From Gammaproteobacteria bacterium (GTDB lineage: Bacteria; Pseudomonadota; Gammaproteobacteria; Steroidobacterales; Steroidobacteraceae): DNA of 64,000 bases. The position numbers and the translations under genes are program-made. A model generated the notes under the pieces. It was not told where the DNA came from and did no database searches. It saw only the letters and a list, made by a program, of their open reading frames with translations. The stretch is taken from NCBI GenBank assembly GCA_009926865.1, contig RFOD01000004.1, forward strand, positions 1 through 64,000, written 5' to 3'. Positions 10,466-24,147 of the stretch are shown here, in pieces; positions within the stretch are counted from its first letter, which is position 1; each line of letters begins with the position of its first letter.

Positions 10466-11758
10466 TCAGTTGGCCTTGGAGCGGGCCCGAAACCGAGCGA
10501 GCGCCTCGCCGATCTTAATTTCTAGCCCTCGATCGACGGGTTGGTAGTAGCGCCGATCCGGAAGGTCATCGGGCAAGTAGCGCTCGCCCGCCGCGAACCC
10601 GTCTGGTTCATCATGGGCATAGCGATAGCCCGCCCCGTACCCAAGCTCCTTCATGAGTCGCGTGGGCGCATTACGCAGGCGCAGCGGCACCTCAAGACTT
10701 CCGAATTCTTTGACATCACTACGGGCAGCACCGAAGGCTCGGTAGACCGCATTACTTTTGGGAGCACAGGCGAGATACACGATCGCTTCCGCGAGTGCTA
10801 AATCGCCTTCGGGACTACCGAGTCGCTCATAGGCGCCCCACGCATCAAGCGTGATCTGCAGCGCACGTGGATCAGCAAGACCGCTATCTTCAATCGCCAT
10901 ACGTACCATACGCCGTGCGAGATAACTCGGATCACAGCCGCCATCGAGCATCCGCGCCAGCCAATAAAGCGCGGCGTCAGGATCACTTCCGCGCATGCTC
11001 TTGTGTAGCGCAGAAATCTGATCGTAAAACTGCTCGCCCCCCTTATCGAAGCGCCGTAATGTACCGCCTGCGACCTCGGCTGCGTGCGCTGCGGTGATCA
11101 CTCCGCCACTTGCTAAATCAGCCGCGATTTCGAGCATGTTGAGCGCTCGCCGAGCATCCCCATCAGCCGCTTGGGCGAGTATGTTCAGGCCCTCAGCGTC
11201 GATGCGAAGACCTCGCTCACCGAGACCCCGGACAGGATCTGCTAGCGCAGATTGTAAAAGTTCAGCCAAGCTTTCCGCTGTCAGCGCCTGCAGCACGTAA
11301 ACGCGCGCACGCGATAGCAAGGCGCTCACCACTTCAAAGGAAGGGTTCTCAGTGGTGGCACCAATGAAAATGAGCGTGCCGTCCTCAACATAAGGTAGAA
11401 AGGTGTCTTGCTGCGATTTACTGAACCGATGTACCTCGTCCAGGAAAAGCACCGTCCGACGACCCTTCTCCCGGCGCGCCTCCTGAGCACGCTCCACCGC
11501 CGCTCGAATATCCTTGACACCGGCCATGACCGCCGAGAGCGCAATAAAATCTGCTTCTGCCGTGCGAGCCAATAGCCGCGCGAGCGTGGTTTTTCCACTA
11601 CCCGGTGGCCCCCAAAGAATCAGCGAATGGAGTTGCCCTGATTCAATCGCGGCCCGCAGCGGCTTGCCCTCGCCGACGACCTGCGTTTGACCGAGAAATT
11701 CGTCGAGATTACGCGGGCGCATACGCTCGGCGAGCGGCACCCATGGAGCACTCGTCAC
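10466..11758 (-). CDS. rarA: replication-associated recombination protein A (MgsA/RarA AAA+ ATPase)
   Basis: A cytoplasmic AAA+ ATPase of about 430 residues acting at stalled replication forks. Visible motifs: RPRNLDEFLGQ at the N-terminus, Walker A GPPGSGKTTLA, Walker B LFLDEVHRF, and the sensor region FIGATTENPSF. The C-terminal tetramerisation part has RGSDPDAALYWLARML. I chose the GTG at 11758 because its GTGA overlaps the stop of the upstream vanZ-like gene by 4 bp; an upstream ATG at 11815 would add 19 unconserved residues. The lolA-vanZ-rarA-serS order suggests a transcription unit running from ftsK. Confidence 0.95.
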   Translation of the reverse strand: MTSAPWVPLAERMRPRNLDEFLGQTQVVGEGKPLRAAIESGQLHSLILWGPPGSGKTTLARLLARTAEADFIALSAVMAGVKDIRAAVERAQEARREKGRRTVLFLDEVHRFSKSQQDTFLPYVEDGTLIFIGATTENPSFEVVSALLSRARVYVLQALTAESLAELLQSALADPVRGLGERGLRIDAEGLNILAQAADGDARRALNMLEIAADLASGGVITAAHAAEVAGGTLRRFDKGGEQFYDQISALHKSMRGSDPDAALYWLARMLDGGCDPSYLARRMVRMAIEDSGLADPRALQITLDAWGAYERLGSPEGDLALAEAIVYLACAPKSNAVYRAFGAARSDVKEFGSLEVPLRLRNAPTRLMKELGYGAGYRYAHDEPDGFAAGERYLPDDLPDRRYYQPVDRGLEIKIGEALARFRARSKAN

Positions 11759-12168
11759 GGAGACTCCGCCGATTGATGGGGCGCGGCGCGTTTTAGCACC
11801 CGCTGCTCCAACCATTCTAGCCAGGAGCGTTGATACCCGATAGAGAGCAACCCGGCGACGATAATCCCTGCCCCATCAGCCCAGAAGTCATTCCACTCGG
11901 GGCGCCGACCCAGTGCCATCCAACCCTGAGCTAACTCAATCATACCGCCCACCGCAAGCAAAAAGAGCCCGAGCCAGAGGTAGTAGCGACGTTGAAAGAG
12001 CGCGGCATACCAGAACATCAGTACAAAGAAACCAACCCCATGTGCCAGCTTATCCCCGCCTGGTAAATCTCGTTCAAAAGCGGGCGCCGAGAGTGTGAAA
12101 TACAAGACCAGCGCGAGGAGCACCACACCAAGCGCGAGCCAAAAAAACCGATAGTGCAGAGGGCGCAT
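11755..12168 (-). CDS. VanZ-like family membrane protein
   Basis: A 137-residue inner-membrane protein with four predicted helices: FFWLALGVVLLALVLYF, then LAHGVGFFVLMFWYAALF, then LWLGLFLLAVGGMIELAQ, then GAGIIVAGLL. The sequence DKLAHGVGFF...GMIELAQGWM...EWNDFWADGAG matches the VanZ-like fold (PF04892), whose key polar residues are kept. The biochemical role is not established for chromosomal members. It lies 5 bp after lolA and overlaps rarA by 4 bp, so it is translationally coupled to both neighbours. Confidence 0.85.
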   Translation of the reverse strand: MRPLHYRFFWLALGVVLLALVLYFTLSAPAFERDLPGGDKLAHGVGFFVLMFWYAALFQRRYYLWLGLFLLAVGGMIELAQGWMALGRRPEWNDFWADGAGIIVAGLLSIGYQRSWLEWLEQRVLKRAAPHQSAESP

Positions 12169-12173
12169 CGCGA

Positions 12174-12875
12174 TTAAGGCTCAACCGGCGTACCGATCAA
12201 ATCCGCCCCCTCGGGCACCACAAAGCGCAAGACACCCGCATCTAAGGTTTGATTACGACGACTACGGGAAAACTCCAGCACTACTTTTTGACCCAGCTTA
12301 TCGAATAGCTCCATGCGCTTGAGCATGTCCTTTTCAAAGCCCAGACGCGCCTCTCGAAACTCGGCATCCTCGGCCTTCGGAGTCACTTGCACCCAATCAA
12401 GCCCCGATCGTCGCGGCATGGGCTCCAAAGAAAACCCCTCACGTAAGGGCACACTACCCGCCAGTAAACTCGCGGGCGTCAGTGTCAGAGATTCACTCGA
12501 ACGACGCACCGTCACTTGCTCTAAGTCACGATCATAGAACCAAAGATTGGCGCCATCTGCCACCATGACTTGTAGCGGCTCAGGTGACCCCAGCTGCCAA
12601 CGAAAGCGTCCAGGTCTCTGTACCCAAAGCCGACCGGCCTGAGGCACTTGCTCGCGGCCTCTCGCATCGGTGATGGTTTGCTCGAACTCTGTCTCCCAGC
12701 TACGTAGATTCGAGAGAAAACGATCGAGCGTCGTGACGGACTGAGCAGCCAACTCGGCTACCCGCGCAGGCGGAGCGGGCGGCATTTGCGCAAGTGCCCT
12801 ATTCAGGATGGGCACCGTGCCAGAGAGCGCGATGAGCACCGCCCAGCGCCCTACTCGGCGCGTGAGGCCACTCAT
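12174..12875 (-). CDS. lolA: outer-membrane lipoprotein carrier protein LolA
   Basis: A 233-residue periplasmic chaperone that accepts lipoproteins from LolCDE and hands them to LolB. A signal peptide (about residues 1-30, ending ALAQ) is followed by the LolA beta-sheet domain with [32 protein letters not shown] and the [17 protein letters not shown] strand pair. It overlaps the ftsK stop by 4 bp (ATGA), the conserved ftsK-lolA arrangement. Its partners lolC, lolE and lolD are about 40 kb away in this window. Slightly longer than E. coli LolA, mainly in the signal region and C-terminus. Confidence 0.93.
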   Translation of the reverse strand: MSGLTRRVGRWAVLIALSGTVPILNRALAQMPPAPPARVAELAAQSVTTLDRFLSNLRSWETEFEQTITDARGREQVPQAGRLWVQRPGRFRWQLGSPEPLQVMVADGANLWFYDRDLEQVTVRRSSESLTLTPASLLAGSVPLREGFSLEPMPRRSGLDWVQVTPKAEDAEFREARLGFEKDMLKRMELFDKLGQKVVLEFSRSRRNQTLDAGVLRFVVPEGADLIGTPVEP

Positions 12876-15202
12876 TCGCCGTTAGGTGGCGGGACTAAGA
12901 TTTCCCGCCCGCCATTTGATTGTAAGGGCCCCACAAGACCCGCCGCTTCCATCGATTCGATCAACCGAGCTGCGCGGTTGTAGCCAATTTTGAGTCGTCG
13001 CTGAACGTACGAAATCGACGGCTTACGCTCGGTGATCACAATTTTGACGGCTTCGTCATAGAGCGCATCCTGTTCCGCATCGCCGCCATCGCCACCCGCC
13101 CCATCTTCAGACGGCAGACCCGGGATCGCCGCACTGGGTCCTGACAGCACTTCATCAATATATTCGGGTTCACCGGCTGCACGCAGTGCCTTCACCACGT
13201 TGTGAACTTCATGGTCCGCCACAAAGGCGCCATGGACGCGGGTCGGCATCGACGTGCCGGCGGGGAGATACAGCATATCGCCATGACCGAGCAAAGACTC
13301 TGCACCACCTTGGTCCAAGATAGTTCGTGAGTCGACTTTCGCCGACACCTGAAACGCAATCCGGCAGGGAATATTCGCTTTGATCAAGCCCGTAATGACA
13401 TCCACCGATGGGCGCTGAGTCGCCAAAATGAGGTGGATACCCGACGCGCGGGCTTTTTGCGCGAGGCGTGCGATCAGCTCTTCGACTTTTTTACCCACGA
13501 TCATCATGAGATCCGCGAGCTCATCGATGATGACCACGATAAATGGAAGCGGCTCCAGATCCGGAATCTGCGACTGATCGATACTCGGATCGTTGGCCGC
13601 TCGCTGCATCAGGAGCGGATCTTTGATCGGCTTACCCTCATCGATCGCATCACTGACCTTTCGGTTAAAGCCCGCGATATTGCGCACACCCATCGCAGCC
13701 ATGAGCTGATAGCGCCGCTCCATCTCTGCCACACACCAACGCAGCGCATTCGACGCCTGTTTCATGTCGGTCACGACAGGCGCCAACAAATGCGGGATTC
13801 CCTCGTACACAGAAAGCTCGAGCATCTTCGGGTCGATCATGATCAATCGCACATCTTGCGCCGTGCTCTTATAGAGCAGCGACAGCACCATGGCGTTGAT
13901 GCCGACAGATTTACCCGAACCCGTGGTACCCGCGATCAATAAATGCGGCATCCGCTGCAAGTCCGCGACGATCGGTGCTCCGCCGATATCTTTGCCTAGG
14001 GCGAGGGCCAGTGGCGAGCTGATCTCATCATAAGCCGTCGATTTGATGATCTCACCGAGTGTGACGATCTCGCGTCGCTCGTTCGGGATCTCGAGCCCCA
14101 TGACGGATTTACCCGGAATGACTTCGACCACGCGCACACTGATCGCCGAAAGCGCTCGTGCTAAATCTTTGGCGAGTGAACTGATCTGACTGGCTTTCAC
14201 ACCAGGCGCCGGACGCATCTCAAAACGCGTAACCACTGGCCCCGGGAGCACCGCGACGACTTCTACCTCGACCCCAAAGTCTTTGAGCTTGAGCTCGACC
14301 AGTCGCGACATTGCCTCAAGCGCCTCGTCCGAATACGCCGCTTCCTGCGGCTTCGGATCGTCAAGCAGTTGAAGCGGCGGCAGTTCGCCGGGTTTAGCGG
14401 TAAAGAGTGGAACTTGTCGCTCCTTCTCAACGCGCTCACTCTTGACCGGTTGCGGTGCAGGGGCCTCGATACGTGGCTTCTTGCGCGTTGCGCTACGCTC
14501 TTTCTCAAGTTCCAAAACTTCTTTTCGGGCCGCACGCCGTTCATCACCGGCCGCCTCATCGCGCTGACGCTGTCGCCATTGACGTAGGCGATCCACCCCC
14601 TGCCAGACCGACGCCCCAAGCCCATCGGTGACTGCGAGCCAAGACACACCAAAAGCAAGCGACACGCCGCTCATTAAACAGGCGAGTAAGAGCAGTGTCG
14701 CACCGGTGAAGTTAAGGTTCGATGAGAGCCATTCGCCTATGAGCCCCCCCATCACGCCGCCAGCCGTTTGCCGTAGGTAGCCCGGCGGCCAGTGCAAGGT
14801 GGCCAGTGCACAGGTCGCAGCCAGCAATACCGCAAAGCCTCCGATCCGAACGAGCGTATTCAACCGCGACAGCTCAGGTGCATCCCGATGACGTACCGCG
14901 TGCACACACGCTCCCGCCAGCACTGCGGGAAATAAATAAGCCGGCCAACCAAAGAGGAAAAAGAGCGCATCGGCTAACCAAGCGCCCTGCCGACCGATCA
15001 GGTTATGGGTGCCCGCCCCCACTTCAGCGCCTGCGATCCCCGTAAATGAAAAGCCGGGATCGAGTGGATCGTAGCTGGAGAGTGCCACGAGCAGCATCAG
15101 CGCCAAGGCGCCCGCGAGGATGACTGCACCTTCGCGCAGAGCGCGCGCGACGGCGGCACTGAAGCGCGATCCCAGCGCCTCTTTCGGCGCGGCATCACCC
15201 AT
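12872..15202 (-). CDS. ftsK: DNA translocase FtsK
   Basis: A 776-residue septal DNA pump that clears chromosome dimers at division with XerCD. Four membrane helices occupy about residues 30-190. A short charged linker (about 200-270) replaces the very long linker of enteric FtsK. The motor domain has Walker [11 protein letters not shown] near residue 427, Walker [14 protein letters not shown], and the C-terminal gamma winged-helix domain ([20 protein letters not shown]) that reads KOPS sites. Divergent from trxB with 91 bp between the starts, and first gene of the ftsK-lolA-vanZ-rarA run. Confidence 0.96.
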   Translation of the reverse strand: MGDAAPKEALGSRFSAAVARALREGAVILAGALALMLLVALSSYDPLDPGFSFTGIAGAEVGAGTHNLIGRQGAWLADALFFLFGWPAYLFPAVLAGACVHAVRHRDAPELSRLNTLVRIGGFAVLLAATCALATLHWPPGYLRQTAGGVMGGLIGEWLSSNLNFTGATLLLLACLMSGVSLAFGVSWLAVTDGLGASVWQGVDRLRQWRQRQRDEAAGDERRAARKEVLELEKERSATRKKPRIEAPAPQPVKSERVEKERQVPLFTAKPGELPPLQLLDDPKPQEAAYSDEALEAMSRLVELKLKDFGVEVEVVAVLPGPVVTRFEMRPAPGVKASQISSLAKDLARALSAISVRVVEVIPGKSVMGLEIPNERREIVTLGEIIKSTAYDEISSPLALALGKDIGGAPIVADLQRMPHLLIAGTTGSGKSVGINAMVLSLLYKSTAQDVRLIMIDPKMLELSVYEGIPHLLAPVVTDMKQASNALRWCVAEMERRYQLMAAMGVRNIAGFNRKVSDAIDEGKPIKDPLLMQRAANDPSIDQSQIPDLEPLPFIVVIIDELADLMMIVGKKVEELIARLAQKARASGIHLILATQRPSVDVITGLIKANIPCRIAFQVSAKVDSRTILDQGGAESLLGHGDMLYLPAGTSMPTRVHGAFVADHEVHNVVKALRAAGEPEYIDEVLSGPSAAIPGLPSEDGAGGDGGDAEQDALYDEAVKIVITERKPSISYVQRRLKIGYNRAARLIESMEAAGLVGPLQSNGGREILVPPPNGE

Positions 15203-15266
15203 GGGGCTGGCTCCATGTCATAAGGGTACGCACAGGATGCATTCTACCATTGATGGCATGGCGTAA

Positions 15267-17451
<2,185 letters not shown>

Positions 17452-17455
<4 letters not shown>

Positions 17456-18153
17456 GTGGCCTCATCTGGCTCGACCCGCAGGGAGATCCACGAGCCTTTC
17501 CACCGTGTGACCGCGCACTGAAGGAACCCGCCGGGTTGCTCGCAGCCGGGGGCGATTTGCGTCCAGAGCGAATACTCGCGGCATATCGGCGCGGCATTTT
17601 CCCTTGGTACTCCCCCGAGCAACCTATCCTCTGGTGGTCACCGGACCCCCGTGAGGTGCTGTTCCCTGAGTCGTTTCGTCGCTCTCGTAGCCTCGCTAAA
17701 CGCGAACGTCAGGGGGGATGGGACGTGCGGACTAACAGCGATTTCGCCGCTGTGATTGATGCCTGCGCTGGAACCCGACGGGGTGAGCATGGTACGTGGA
17801 TCACACCCGAGATGCGGGCGGCGTATCTACGCTTGCACACCCTCGGCTATGCCCACAGCATCGAGACGTGGTTTCAGGATGAACTTGTGGGCGGGCTCTA
17901 TGGCCTACAAATCGGCCCGGTCTTCTTCGGCGAGTCGATGTTTTCGCGGCGAACCGATGCCTCGAAGATCGCCCTATCCGCGCTCGTTCGTGCGGCACCC
18001 GCGCGACAAATCGCCCTGATCGACTGTCAGTTACCCTCCGCTCACCTCAAGAGTCTTGGCAGCCGATCGTTGCCTCGGAGCGATTTTCTGCATCTTCTTC
18101 GGCAATTGATCGATCCGCTCGATGGCGATTCTTCCCAAGCCGAGCGGTTCTGA
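17452..18153 (+). CDS. aat: leucyl/phenylalanyl-tRNA--protein transferase
   Basis: A 233-residue cytoplasmic enzyme of the N-degron pathway that moves Leu or Phe from tRNA to proteins with N-terminal Arg or Lys. It shows FPPCDRALKEPAGLLAAGGD, YRRGIFPWYS, ILWWSPDPREVLFPE, GVSM-like EHGTWITPEM and the core VGGLYGLQIGPVFFGESMFS. It overlaps the preceding gene by 4 bp. The products of clpA and clpS, which recognise and degrade the substrates it makes, are encoded 0.3-3 kb downstream on the opposite strand, so the bacterial N-end-rule pathway is clustered here. Confidence 0.97.
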
Positions 18154-18216
18154 TTGATTCGTCGGGCGGCTTTCGGCAGAATCGCCGCTTCTTTTTTGCC
18201 GGGTGTCCGCATACTG

Positions 18217-18435
18217 ATGTCGAAAGAAGACGCGATTCAATTGGATGGTGAGGTCGTCGAGACGTTGCCCAACACCACCTTTCGCGTGAAGCTGAAGAAC
18301 GGACACGTCATCACCGCGCATATTTCCGGCAAGATGCGCAAAAACTATATCCGCATTCTCACGGGCGATACTGTCACGGTCGAAGTCACGCCCTACGATT
18401 TGACCAAAGGTCGCATCGTTTACCGGGGCCGCTAA
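18217..18435 (+). CDS. infA: translation initiation factor IF-1
   Basis: A 72-residue S1/OB-fold protein that binds the 30S A site during initiation. Translation from the ATG at 18217 gives [19 protein letters not shown] through RGRIVYRGR-type ending (KGRIVYRGR), the full IF-1 sequence. The frame is open further upstream but those residues are not part of the family. It lies 63 bp after aat and converges with clpA. Confidence 0.97.
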   Translation: MSKEDAIQLDGEVVETLPNTTFRVKLKNGHVITAHISGKMRKNYIRILTGDTVTVEVTPYDLTKGRIVYRGR

Positions 18436-18477
18436 GCCACAACTTGGCCCCTAAGCGCTAGGCCGTCAAGACCCTCG

Positions 18478-20748
18478 CTACGCGGGGACTGCCGTCTCCT
18501 CGTGAGCTTCACACTCGAGCACGAGCGATGCCCCATCATCGCTGACCGAGACCTTGACCACACCGCCCCCGACCAATTTACCAAAGAGCAATTCTTCCGC
18601 GAGTGGACGTTTGATGTGCTCTTGAATCACCCGAGCCATGGGCCGAGCACCCATCTTGGGATCATAGCCTTTGACAGCTACCCACTGACGCGCCGCATCA
18701 TCGAGTAGCAAGCTGACGCCTTTAGACTCGAGCTGCGTTTCCACTTCGACCAATAATTTCTCGACCACACGCTCGATGGTCGCCGCATCCAGGCCACCAA
18801 ACTGAATGACGGCATCGAGGCGATTTCTAAACTCGGGCGAGAACAATTTTTTGATCGCCTCCATCCCGTCGGTGGTGTGGTCTTGTTGCGTAAAACCAAT
18901 CGAGGTACGCGCCATATCCGCAGCGCCCGCATTGGTCGTCATCACGATGATCACGTGACGAAAATCAGCCTTGCGTCCGTTGTTATCCGTGAGCGTGCCG
19001 TGATCCATGACCTGCAGCAGCAAATTAAATACATCGGGATGCGCCTTCTCGATTTCATCGAGCAGCAGCACTGCATGCGGATGTTTCGCGATCGCTTCTG
19101 TCAACAAGCCACCCTGATCAAAACCCACGTACCCCGGGGGCGCGCCAATCAGACGCGAGACGGTGTGACGCTCCATGTACTCAGACATATCAAATCGGAT
19201 AAATTCAATCCCGAGTGCGATAGCAAGCTGCCGCGTGACTTCGGTCTTACCGACGCCGGTGGGCCCTGCAAAGAGAAAACTACCCACGGGTTTACGCTCA
19301 TCACCCAAACCCGAGCGCGACATCTTGATCGCCGATGAGAGCGTCTCAACCGCTGCATCCTGCCCGTAAATCACCAATTTCAAATTACGCTCGAGATTAC
19401 GCAAAATTTCTTTGTCATTACTCGAAACGGTCTTTGGCGGGATACGCGCAATCCGCGCGACGACCTCTTCAATCTCATTCACATCAATCGTGTCGCCCCG
19501 CTCTGCAGCGGGCTTGACGCGCTGACGCGCACCCGCTTCATCGACCACGTCAATTGCCTTATCGGGCAAGTGCCGATCATTAATGTGGCGGGCAGAGAGT
19601 TCCGCTGCAGCCTGCAAAGCCTCATCGGTATATTTGACCTGATGGTGCTCTTCAAAGCGCGAGCGTAAACCCTTCAAGATCTCAACTGTCTCAGCAACCG
19701 TCGGCTCCACGACATCAATCTTTTGAAAACGGCGCGCTAGTGCATGATCTTTTTCAAAGATTCCACGGTATTCCTGGTAAGTCGTTGAGCCAATGCAGCG
19801 TAATTCGCCATTAGTCAATACCGGCTTAACCAAGTTCGACGCATCCATCACGCCACCTGAAGCGGCCCCCGCTCCAATGATGGTATGAATTTCATCAATG
19901 AATAAAATCGCACCCGGTTGCTTTTTGAGCTCCGCGATGACGCCTTTCAAACGCTTTTCAAAATCGCCTCGATACTTCGTACCGGCAATCAACGAACCCA
20001 TATCGAGTGAGTACAGCGTCGCGCCTTCAAGCACCTCAGGCACTGAGCCCTCAACGATACGACGCGCTAAGCCCTCAGCAATCGCTGTTTTACCGACCCC
20101 AGCCTCGCCCACATAGAGTGGATTGTTCTTACGTCTTCGGCACAAGATTTCGATCGTTCGCTCAAGCTCCATCTGTCGCCCGATCAAAGGATCAATCTTG
20201 CCCTCTTCAGCGAGCCGATTGAGGTTCGTCGCATACTTATCGAGCGCGCTTTCGGCTTCCGCCTCTCGAGATTTAACCGAGGCGCTCTCCTCGCGAGACT
20301 CGACGGACGCATCCTCCACCTTGGACATGCCGTGCGAAATGTAATTGACCACATCGAGCCGAGACACGTCTTGTCGCGCGAGTAAGAACACCGCGTGGCT
20401 TTGCTTTTCGCTGAAAATCGCCACTAGCACATTGACCACGCCCACTTCCTTACGGCCACTGGACTGGACGTGAAACACGGCGCGCTGCAGGACACGCTGA
20501 AAGCCAAGCGTCGGTTGGACTTCGCGCTCCTCGCTCTCCGCGACTCGTGGCGTATTCGAATCAATGTGTTCGCGTAGCTCGTTCGACAAGCTATCGGGGT
20601 CGGCGCCACAGGCGCGTAACACCTCTTGCACTTTCGGTGTATCTAAAATCGCCAGTAGTAAATGCTCGACCGTCAAAAATTCGTGACGACCCTCACGCGC
20701 CATCTGGAAGGCGCTATTGAGACAAGTTTCAAGTTCGTTGGACAACAC
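18478..20748 (-). CDS. clpA: ATP-dependent Clp protease ATP-binding subunit ClpA
   Basis: A 756-residue AAA+ unfoldase that feeds ClpP. The N-domain (about residues 1-145) binds the adaptor ClpS. The first ATPase ring has Walker A GEAGVGKTAIAEGLA near residue 213 and Walker B ILFIDEIHTI. The second has GPTGVGKTEVTRQLA near residue 497 and LLLDEIEKAHPDV. A C-terminal D2-small domain ends the protein. Upstream on the same strand lies clpS (39 bp gap); clpP is not in the window. Confidence 0.97.
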   Translation of the reverse strand: MLSNELETCLNSAFQMAREGRHEFLTVEHLLLAILDTPKVQEVLRACGADPDSLSNELREHIDSNTPRVAESEEREVQPTLGFQRVLQRAVFHVQSSGRKEVGVVNVLVAIFSEKQSHAVFLLARQDVSRLDVVNYISHGMSKVEDASVESREESASVKSREAEAESALDKYATNLNRLAEEGKIDPLIGRQMELERTIEILCRRRKNNPLYVGEAGVGKTAIAEGLARRIVEGSVPEVLEGATLYSLDMGSLIAGTKYRGDFEKRLKGVIAELKKQPGAILFIDEIHTIIGAGAASGGVMDASNLVKPVLTNGELRCIGSTTYQEYRGIFEKDHALARRFQKIDVVEPTVAETVEILKGLRSRFEEHHQVKYTDEALQAAAELSARHINDRHLPDKAIDVVDEAGARQRVKPAAERGDTIDVNEIEEVVARIARIPPKTVSSNDKEILRNLERNLKLVIYGQDAAVETLSSAIKMSRSGLGDERKPVGSFLFAGPTGVGKTEVTRQLAIALGIEFIRFDMSEYMERHTVSRLIGAPPGYVGFDQGGLLTEAIAKHPHAVLLLDEIEKAHPDVFNLLLQVMDHGTLTDNNGRKADFRHVIIVMTTNAGAADMARTSIGFTQQDHTTDGMEAIKKLFSPEFRNRLDAVIQFGGLDAATIERVVEKLLVEVETQLESKGVSLLLDDAARQWVAVKGYDPKMGARPMARVIQEHIKRPLAEELLFGKLVGGGVVKVSVSDDGASLVLECEAHEETAVPA

Positions 20749-20787
20749 GACGGGCCAATCTCCTTAGCGATCCTAAGATCTATTCCG

Positions 20788-21102
20788 CTAAACCTCTTCC
20801 AACGTGCACATCAGCGGGTGCTGATGATCGCGCGCGTACCGCGTCACCACCGCCACCTTGGTCTCGGCGATCTCATGGGTGAAGACCCCACAGACCCCTT
20901 TACCGCGCATGTGCACTTCCAGCATGACTTGGGTCGCTTGAGTGCGGCCCATACCAAAGAAACGCTCGAGTACATCGACCACGAACTCCATGGGCGTGTA
21001 GTCATCGTTCAGTAACAGTACTTGGAACAACGGCGGCTGTTTGAGTTCCGGCGTCGCCTCAGCCACCGTGGCATCCAGATCTGGGCGTTCCTCGCTCGAC
21101 AT
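20788..21102 (-). CDS. clpS: ATP-dependent Clp protease adaptor ClpS
   Basis: A 104-residue adaptor that binds N-degrons and delivers them to ClpA. The core motif [20 protein letters not shown], then [18 protein letters not shown], then [19 protein letters not shown] are all present. The ATG at 21102 was chosen because an AAGGAGAGC ribosome binding site sits just before it; the longer open frame upstream is not conserved. It precedes clpA and is divergent from gspC. Confidence 0.97.
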   Translation of the reverse strand: MSSEERPDLDATVAEATPELKQPPLFQVLLLNDDYTPMEFVVDVLERFFGMGRTQATQVMLEVHMRGKGVCGVFTHEIAETKVAVVTRYARDHQHPLMCTLEEV

Positions 21103-21234
21103 GCTCTCCTTATAGGGGTCACTTGGAGCGAACTCAAGTGGAGGCCATGTAGCGGCTAGGCCATGGAACGGACCGTGGCGCGGGCTAAGGGGGTAGCACT
21201 GGGGCCGCCCGCGAATATCAGGCACACTATCACT

Positions 21235-22089
21235 ATGCCCGCCTACCCGCCCCGTTGGCTTTCGGTTGTGCTTGGCAGTCTGACTGCCTTTTTGGCTGCG
21301 CTCTGGCTCGGTCTGCTTTGGCAGCACCCGGCAGATGGACGCGTGCCGAATCCCCTCACGCCGCGTTCGTTTCAAACCGACCCCGCCGCATCCGGCGCCG
21401 AGTGGGACGCTCTGATCGCCGCCGCACCCTTTGGTGTGACCGAGGAGCCCAACCAGCGTGCACCTCAGACGCAGCTGCCATTACGTCTGCTCGGTGTGGT
21501 TGCCAAAAGCGACCCACGTGCAGGGCGCGCGCTCATCGCAGCAGGAGGCGGCGGGAGTCAGGTCTACGCTGCTGGCGCAGCCCTCCCCGGGGGTGCGACG
21601 CTGCTCGAAATATGGCCAACGCAGGTCATTCTGCAACGGGGCGGTCAGCGCGAATCGCTCACGCTGCCCGAAAACACACTCGCCCCGAGCACGTCCGTCG
21701 CGAACAACCCGCTCACGAACTCAGCCCGTAGCGCTGGCGCCGCGAGTCCTGAGCGCGCGGTCCCGCCTCGCGACCCACCCCCGTCCAACGCGCCGAACGC
21801 CCTCAGCCGTGTCATGACTTGGCAAACCGTACTGCGCGCCGGCCAGCCCAGCGGGGTTCGAATCTACCCGGGGGCCGATGCCACCACTTTTGAGACCCTC
21901 GGCTTACGCCCTGGGGACCTCGTCCTCACCGTCAATCAAGCGCCGGTCGCGGACATGAATGGCGGCCGTGACTTTGCGGCGCTACTCTCCTCTTCACCCC
22001 TGCTGCAACTCGGGATCGAGCGCGATGGGCGTCCTCAAACATTACAAATTGATGTCAGTCAGCTCGCGGCCGCGGGTCCCTCACCTTGA
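21235..22089 (+). CDS. gspC: type II secretion system inner-membrane protein GspC
   Basis: A protein of 284 residues from the ATG at 21235; an earlier in-frame ATG at 21163 would add 24 unconserved residues. It has one N-terminal membrane helix ([19 protein letters not shown]), a periplasmic HR domain ([20 protein letters not shown]...[23 protein letters not shown]), a Ser/Pro-rich linker, and a C-terminal PDZ domain ([20 protein letters not shown]). GspC joins the inner platform to the secretin GspD, encoded 18 bp downstream. Confidence 0.9.
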   Translation: MPAYPPRWLSVVLGSLTAFLAALWLGLLWQHPADGRVPNPLTPRSFQTDPAASGAEWDALIAAAPFGVTEEPNQRAPQTQLPLRLLGVVAKSDPRAGRALIAAGGGGSQVYAAGAALPGGATLLEIWPTQVILQRGGQRESLTLPENTLAPSTSVANNPLTNSARSAGAASPERAVPPRDPPPSNAPNALSRVMTWQTVLRAGQPSGVRIYPGADATTFETLGLRPGDLVLTVNQAPVADMNGGRDFAALLSSSPLLQLGIERDGRPQTLQIDVSQLAAAGPSP

Positions 22090-22107
22090 GCTTGGTATAG
22101 TGCACAC

Positions 22108-24147
22108 ATGAACTCTGTTTTCCCGCATCGGGGAGCGCTGCTGCTCACACTTTTGGGATGGGCCCTCGCGCCAGCTTTGGTACACGCCCAATCCGCGGAC
22201 GGCCCACGTATCACCCCTAATTTCAAAGATGCGGATATCACTCAGGTGATCGAAGCCGTCGCCGCGGCGACGGGTCGTAACGTGATCATTGATCCGCGGG
22301 TACGCGCGCAAGTCACCATGCTCTCGCAGACGCCGATGAGCCCCGATGAATTCTATGAGGCGTTTCTCGCGCTACTACAGGTGCACGGCTTTGCTGCCGT
22401 TCCCTCTGGGCAGGTGGTCAAAATCGTCCCCGATGCGAACATGCGCACGATGCCGGGCAACGATCTCGCCCCCGATGTCAGCGCCACCTCCGATGAGCTC
22501 GTCACGCAGGTCGTCAGCGTCAATAACGTGAGCGCCGCGCAGCTGGTCGCCATTCTGCGACCCCTGATGCAGCAAAATGCGCATCTCGCCGCTTACCCCG
22601 CCTCAAATACTTTGATCCTCTCGGATCGAGCCAATAACGTGAATCGGATGCTGCGCATTATTCGTCGCATCGATCAGGCCAATGATTCGGATATTGAATT
22701 AGTCGCCATGCAAAATGTTTCGGCGGCCGAAGTCGTGCGCACGATTAACGCCCTGAATCCCGCCCAGACCCAAGGCGAAGGTGGCATGGCGCCGCTACGC
22801 ATGGTGGCTGATGAGCGCTCCAACAGTATCCTGCTTGCGGGCGATGCCACCCAGCGTTTGCGCGTACGGACCCTGATCGCCTATCTCGATACGCCGCTCG
22901 CAGAAGGCGGTGACACACGAGTGCGCTATCTGCGCTATGCCGATGCCGAGGCAATCGCGACTAAGCTCAAAGAACAAATGGCCGCAAGCGGGACAGGTGC
23001 CGCAGCTGCCAACAGCACTTCGACGGGCGGCATCACCACCACTATTTGGGCTGAACCCGAGACCAATGCGCTCGTCATCACAGCGCCCGCCAAAGTCATG
23101 AAATCTTTGATGGGTGTGGTGGACAAACTGGATATCCGTCGCGCACAAGTCATCGTCGAGGCCATTATTGTCGAAGTGTCCGCTGATAAATCCGCTGAGC
23201 TCGGGGTCAATTGGCTGGTCGACGGCTCACTTGCAGATAATGCCGTCGGCGGATTCATTGAACCTGTCGGTGGCGTGAGTATTGTCGATCTTGCCCGTGC
23301 GGCGAACGACCCCACAACCCTGACCTCCGTTCCACGCGGCACCACCGTCGGAATCGGCCGACTGGGCGATACCGGCGTGAATTTCGCCGCCATCCTTCGT
23401 GCGTTGCGTGGCGACTCCACCACTAACATTATCGCTACACCGTCGATCGTCACGATGGATAACGAAGAGGCCGAAATCAAAGTCGCACAGGAAGTGCCCT
23501 TTGTCACTGGCCAATATTCCAGCACAGGCGGTAACGCCAACAATAATTTCCTCAATCCCTTTCAGACGATTCAGCGACAGGAAGTCGGCACGATTCTGAA
23601 AATTACCCCGCAAATCAATGAAGGCGATGCGGTGATGCTCAAGATCGAGCAAGAGAGCTCAAGTATCGCCGCGACGAGCTCTGGCGCGGTGGATCTGGTC
23701 ACGAATAAGCGCACCATTAGCACCCACGTGTTGATTGAAGATGGTGGCACGGTCGTGCTCGGGGGATTAATCCAAGATTCACAGACGGGCGGCGAGCAGC
23801 GCGTACCATTTTTGGGTCGGATCCCTGTGATTGGCGAAGCCTTTCGGACCCGCAGTGCCAAGAAAACCAAAACGAACTTGATGGTCTTTATTCAGCCACG
23901 CATCTTGCGTGATGGCACGGATACTCGTATCGAGACCAATCAAAAATATAACTATATGCGTGATCAGCAATTGCGGTTGGGGCCCTCAAGCGGGCGTATC
24001 CCGCTGTTGCCGGGTGAGCGCCGAGCCGAATTACCCGCGATCCCGACGACCACTCCGCCCACGACCACCCCGCCCACGAGCGCGCCGTCTACAGCGACGC
24101 CTTCCGCCTCATCCGTCACAGACACGCAAGACGCGCCCATCGATTAA
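22108..24147 (+). CDS. gspD: type II secretion system secretin GspD
   Basis: A 679-residue outer-membrane channel subunit. A signal peptide (about residues 1-28) precedes the N0 domain ([20 protein letters not shown]), three KH-like N1-N3 domains, and the secretin core with VPFVTGQYS, the [17 protein letters not shown] strand and the conserved [17 protein letters not shown] end. A Thr/Pro-rich tail (about residues 640-679) takes the place of the S-domain. Its TAATG stop/start overlap with gspE implies coupled translation. Confidence 0.95.
   Translation: MNSVFPHRGALLLTLLGWALAPALVHAQSADGPRITPNFKDADITQVIEAVAAATGRNVIIDPRVRAQVTMLSQTPMSPDEFYEAFLALLQVHGFAAVPSGQVVKIVPDANMRTMPGNDLAPDVSATSDELVTQVVSVNNVSAAQLVAILRPLMQQNAHLAAYPASNTLILSDRANNVNRMLRIIRRIDQANDSDIELVAMQNVSAAEVVRTINALNPAQTQGEGGMAPLRMVADERSNSILLAGDATQRLRVRTLIAYLDTPLAEGGDTRVRYLRYADAEAIATKLKEQMAASGTGAAAANSTSTGGITTTIWAEPETNALVITAPAKVMKSLMGVVDKLDIRRAQVIVEAIIVEVSADKSAELGVNWLVDGSLADNAVGGFIEPVGGVSIVDLARAANDPTTLTSVPRGTTVGIGRLGDTGVNFAAILRALRGDSTTNIIATPSIVTMDNEEAEIKVAQEVPFVTGQYSSTGGNANNNFLNPFQTIQRQEVGTILKITPQINEGDAVMLKIEQESSSIAATSSGAVDLVTNKRTISTHVLIEDGGTVVLGGLIQDSQTGGEQRVPFLGRIPVIGEAFRTRSAKKTKTNLMVFIQPRILRDGTDTRIETNQKYNYMRDQQLRLGPSSGRIPLLPGERRAELPAIPTTTPPTTTPPTSAPSTATPSASSVTDTQDAPID

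Noticed and set aside
18436-18477. infA-clpA bidirectional terminator
   Set aside because: A GGCC...GGCC stem is possible but bulged and has no T-run.
22935-23555. 206-codon ORF antisense to gspD
   Set aside because: Mirror of the well-conserved gspD frame in a GC-rich gene; no family likeness.
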